In this document: positions 5,292 through 5,746 of the stretch, piece by piece | How positions within the stretch are numbered: the stretch's first letter is position 1 | How the letters are laid out: every line of letters begins with the position of its first letter | Source: an uncultured Bacilli bacterium | GTDB lineage: Bacteria; Bacillota_I; Bacilli_A; RF39; UBA660 | Length of the DNA: 5,746 nucleotides | Direction: 5' to 3' | Assembly: GCA_947591565.1 (NCBI GenBank) | Contig: CANQDH010000064.1 | Span: 1-5,746 of the forward strand | The notes under the pieces: generated by a model | Databases searched by the model: none | Told to the model about the DNA's origin: nothing | What the model saw: only the letters and a program-made list of their open reading frames with translations | Made by a program: the position numbers and the translations under genes

Positions 5292-5746
5292 ATGAAAAAA
5301 AAGAAAATAATCATTATATCGATTATTGTTTGCCTTTTTCTTATTGGTATTGTTGTTTATTTAGCCTTTACCAAAAAAGATAAAAATACGATGCTTACTA
5401 TATTAGATAAGCAGTGGATTGAATCACATAAAAACAATTTAATTGATATTGAAATAGAAACAGATGTCCCAATATTTAATTATAATGGACAGGGTGTTCT
5501 ATTTGAATTTTTAGCCGATTTCGAAAAAAATATTGGACTTGAATTTAATAAAATTCCTAAAAAGAATAACGATGAAAAAAAATACTCTTTTAGTATTGTC
5601 GATAAGGCTTCCAAAGATGATTTAGTCGTTTATACAGATAACTATGTTATCGTATCTTTAAAGCAAAAGAAATATTCCTCATTATCTGAGATAAATAATT
5701 TAACCATAGGTGTTTTAAAAGATACTCTAGAAAATAGTGATAAATA
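5292..5746 (+). CDS. Membrane-anchored substrate-binding-like (SBP_bac_3) protein, 5' part
   Basis: The gene is open to the window end; 151 codons are visible and the 3' part is missing. A lysine-rich start (MKKKK) and a membrane segment at about residues 6-26 put the rest outside the membrane. From residue 34 the pattern LTILDKQWIESHKN, then IDIEIETDVPIFNYNGQG, then LADFEKNIGLEF resembles the opening of SBP_bac_3 sensor domains of the EvgS type: a leading Trp helix, a strand before D-x-P, then F-x-Y-x-G-x-G. NNLTIGVLKDT (about 137-147) resembles the later DL.G..IGV strand. Such domains occur in amino-acid-binding proteins and as input modules of kinases or diguanylate cyclases; the missing C-terminus would decide which. 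No lipobox is seen, since the one Cys (14) lies inside the membrane segment. Confidence 0.7.
   Translation, partial: MKKKKIIIISIIVCLFLIGIVVYLAFTKKDKNTMLTILDKQWIESHKNNLIDIEIETDVPIFNYNGQGVLFEFLADFEKNIGLEFNKIPKKNNDEKKYSFSIVDKASKDDLVVYTDNYVIVSLKQKKYSSLSEINNLTIGVLKDTLENSDK

Overview
This is a strongly AT-rich bacterial window. All genes lie on the plus strand with short gaps. Gene content points to a low-GC Firmicutes relative: YqeG and YqeH as a pair, Obg, a glyoxalase II-like hydrolase, and a sortase-anchored repeat protein. All seven tryptophans I can place are TGG and no gene has an internal in-frame TGA, so the standard bacterial code fits better than the mycoplasma code. An uncultured gut Bacilli lineage (RF39-like or Erysipelotrichales-like) is my best guess, by inference only.

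Layout. Positions 1-138 hold only AT-rich leader and an extended -10 promoter. Positions 139-1654 hold yqeG and yqeH, overlapping by 8 bases: a HAD-type phosphatase and a circularly permuted GTPase of small-subunit ribosome assembly. Positions 1729-2844 encode a secreted protein with InlB/Flg_new-type repeats and a C-terminal NPETG sorting signal. It has its own promoter and is followed by an AU-rich hairpin. Positions 2965-4763 hold obg and a metallo-beta-lactamase-fold hydrolase, joined by an ATGA overlap. Positions 4827-5746 hold a second short operon: a small single-pass membrane protein of unknown function, then the 5' part of a membrane-anchored protein with a substrate-binding-like (SBP_bac_3) sensor domain. 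That last gene is cut by the window end.

How the parts fit. Two conserved GTPases of ribosome assembly, YqeH for 30S and Obg for 50S, are separated by a single surface-protein gene. Four good sigma-A-type promoters define four transcription units (139, 1729, 2965, 4827). In each, the -10 box ends only 19-24 bases before the start codon I chose, so predicted 5' leaders are very short and begin almost at the Shine-Dalgarno sequence. This layout also shows that the longer possible reading frames (from 88, 1693, 2956 and 4818) are over-extended.

I do not see a clearly new defence, mobile or RNA-based system. The least explained parts are the cysteine-bearing repeat variant of the surface protein, the possible operator at its promoter, and the 4827-5746 membrane gene pair.
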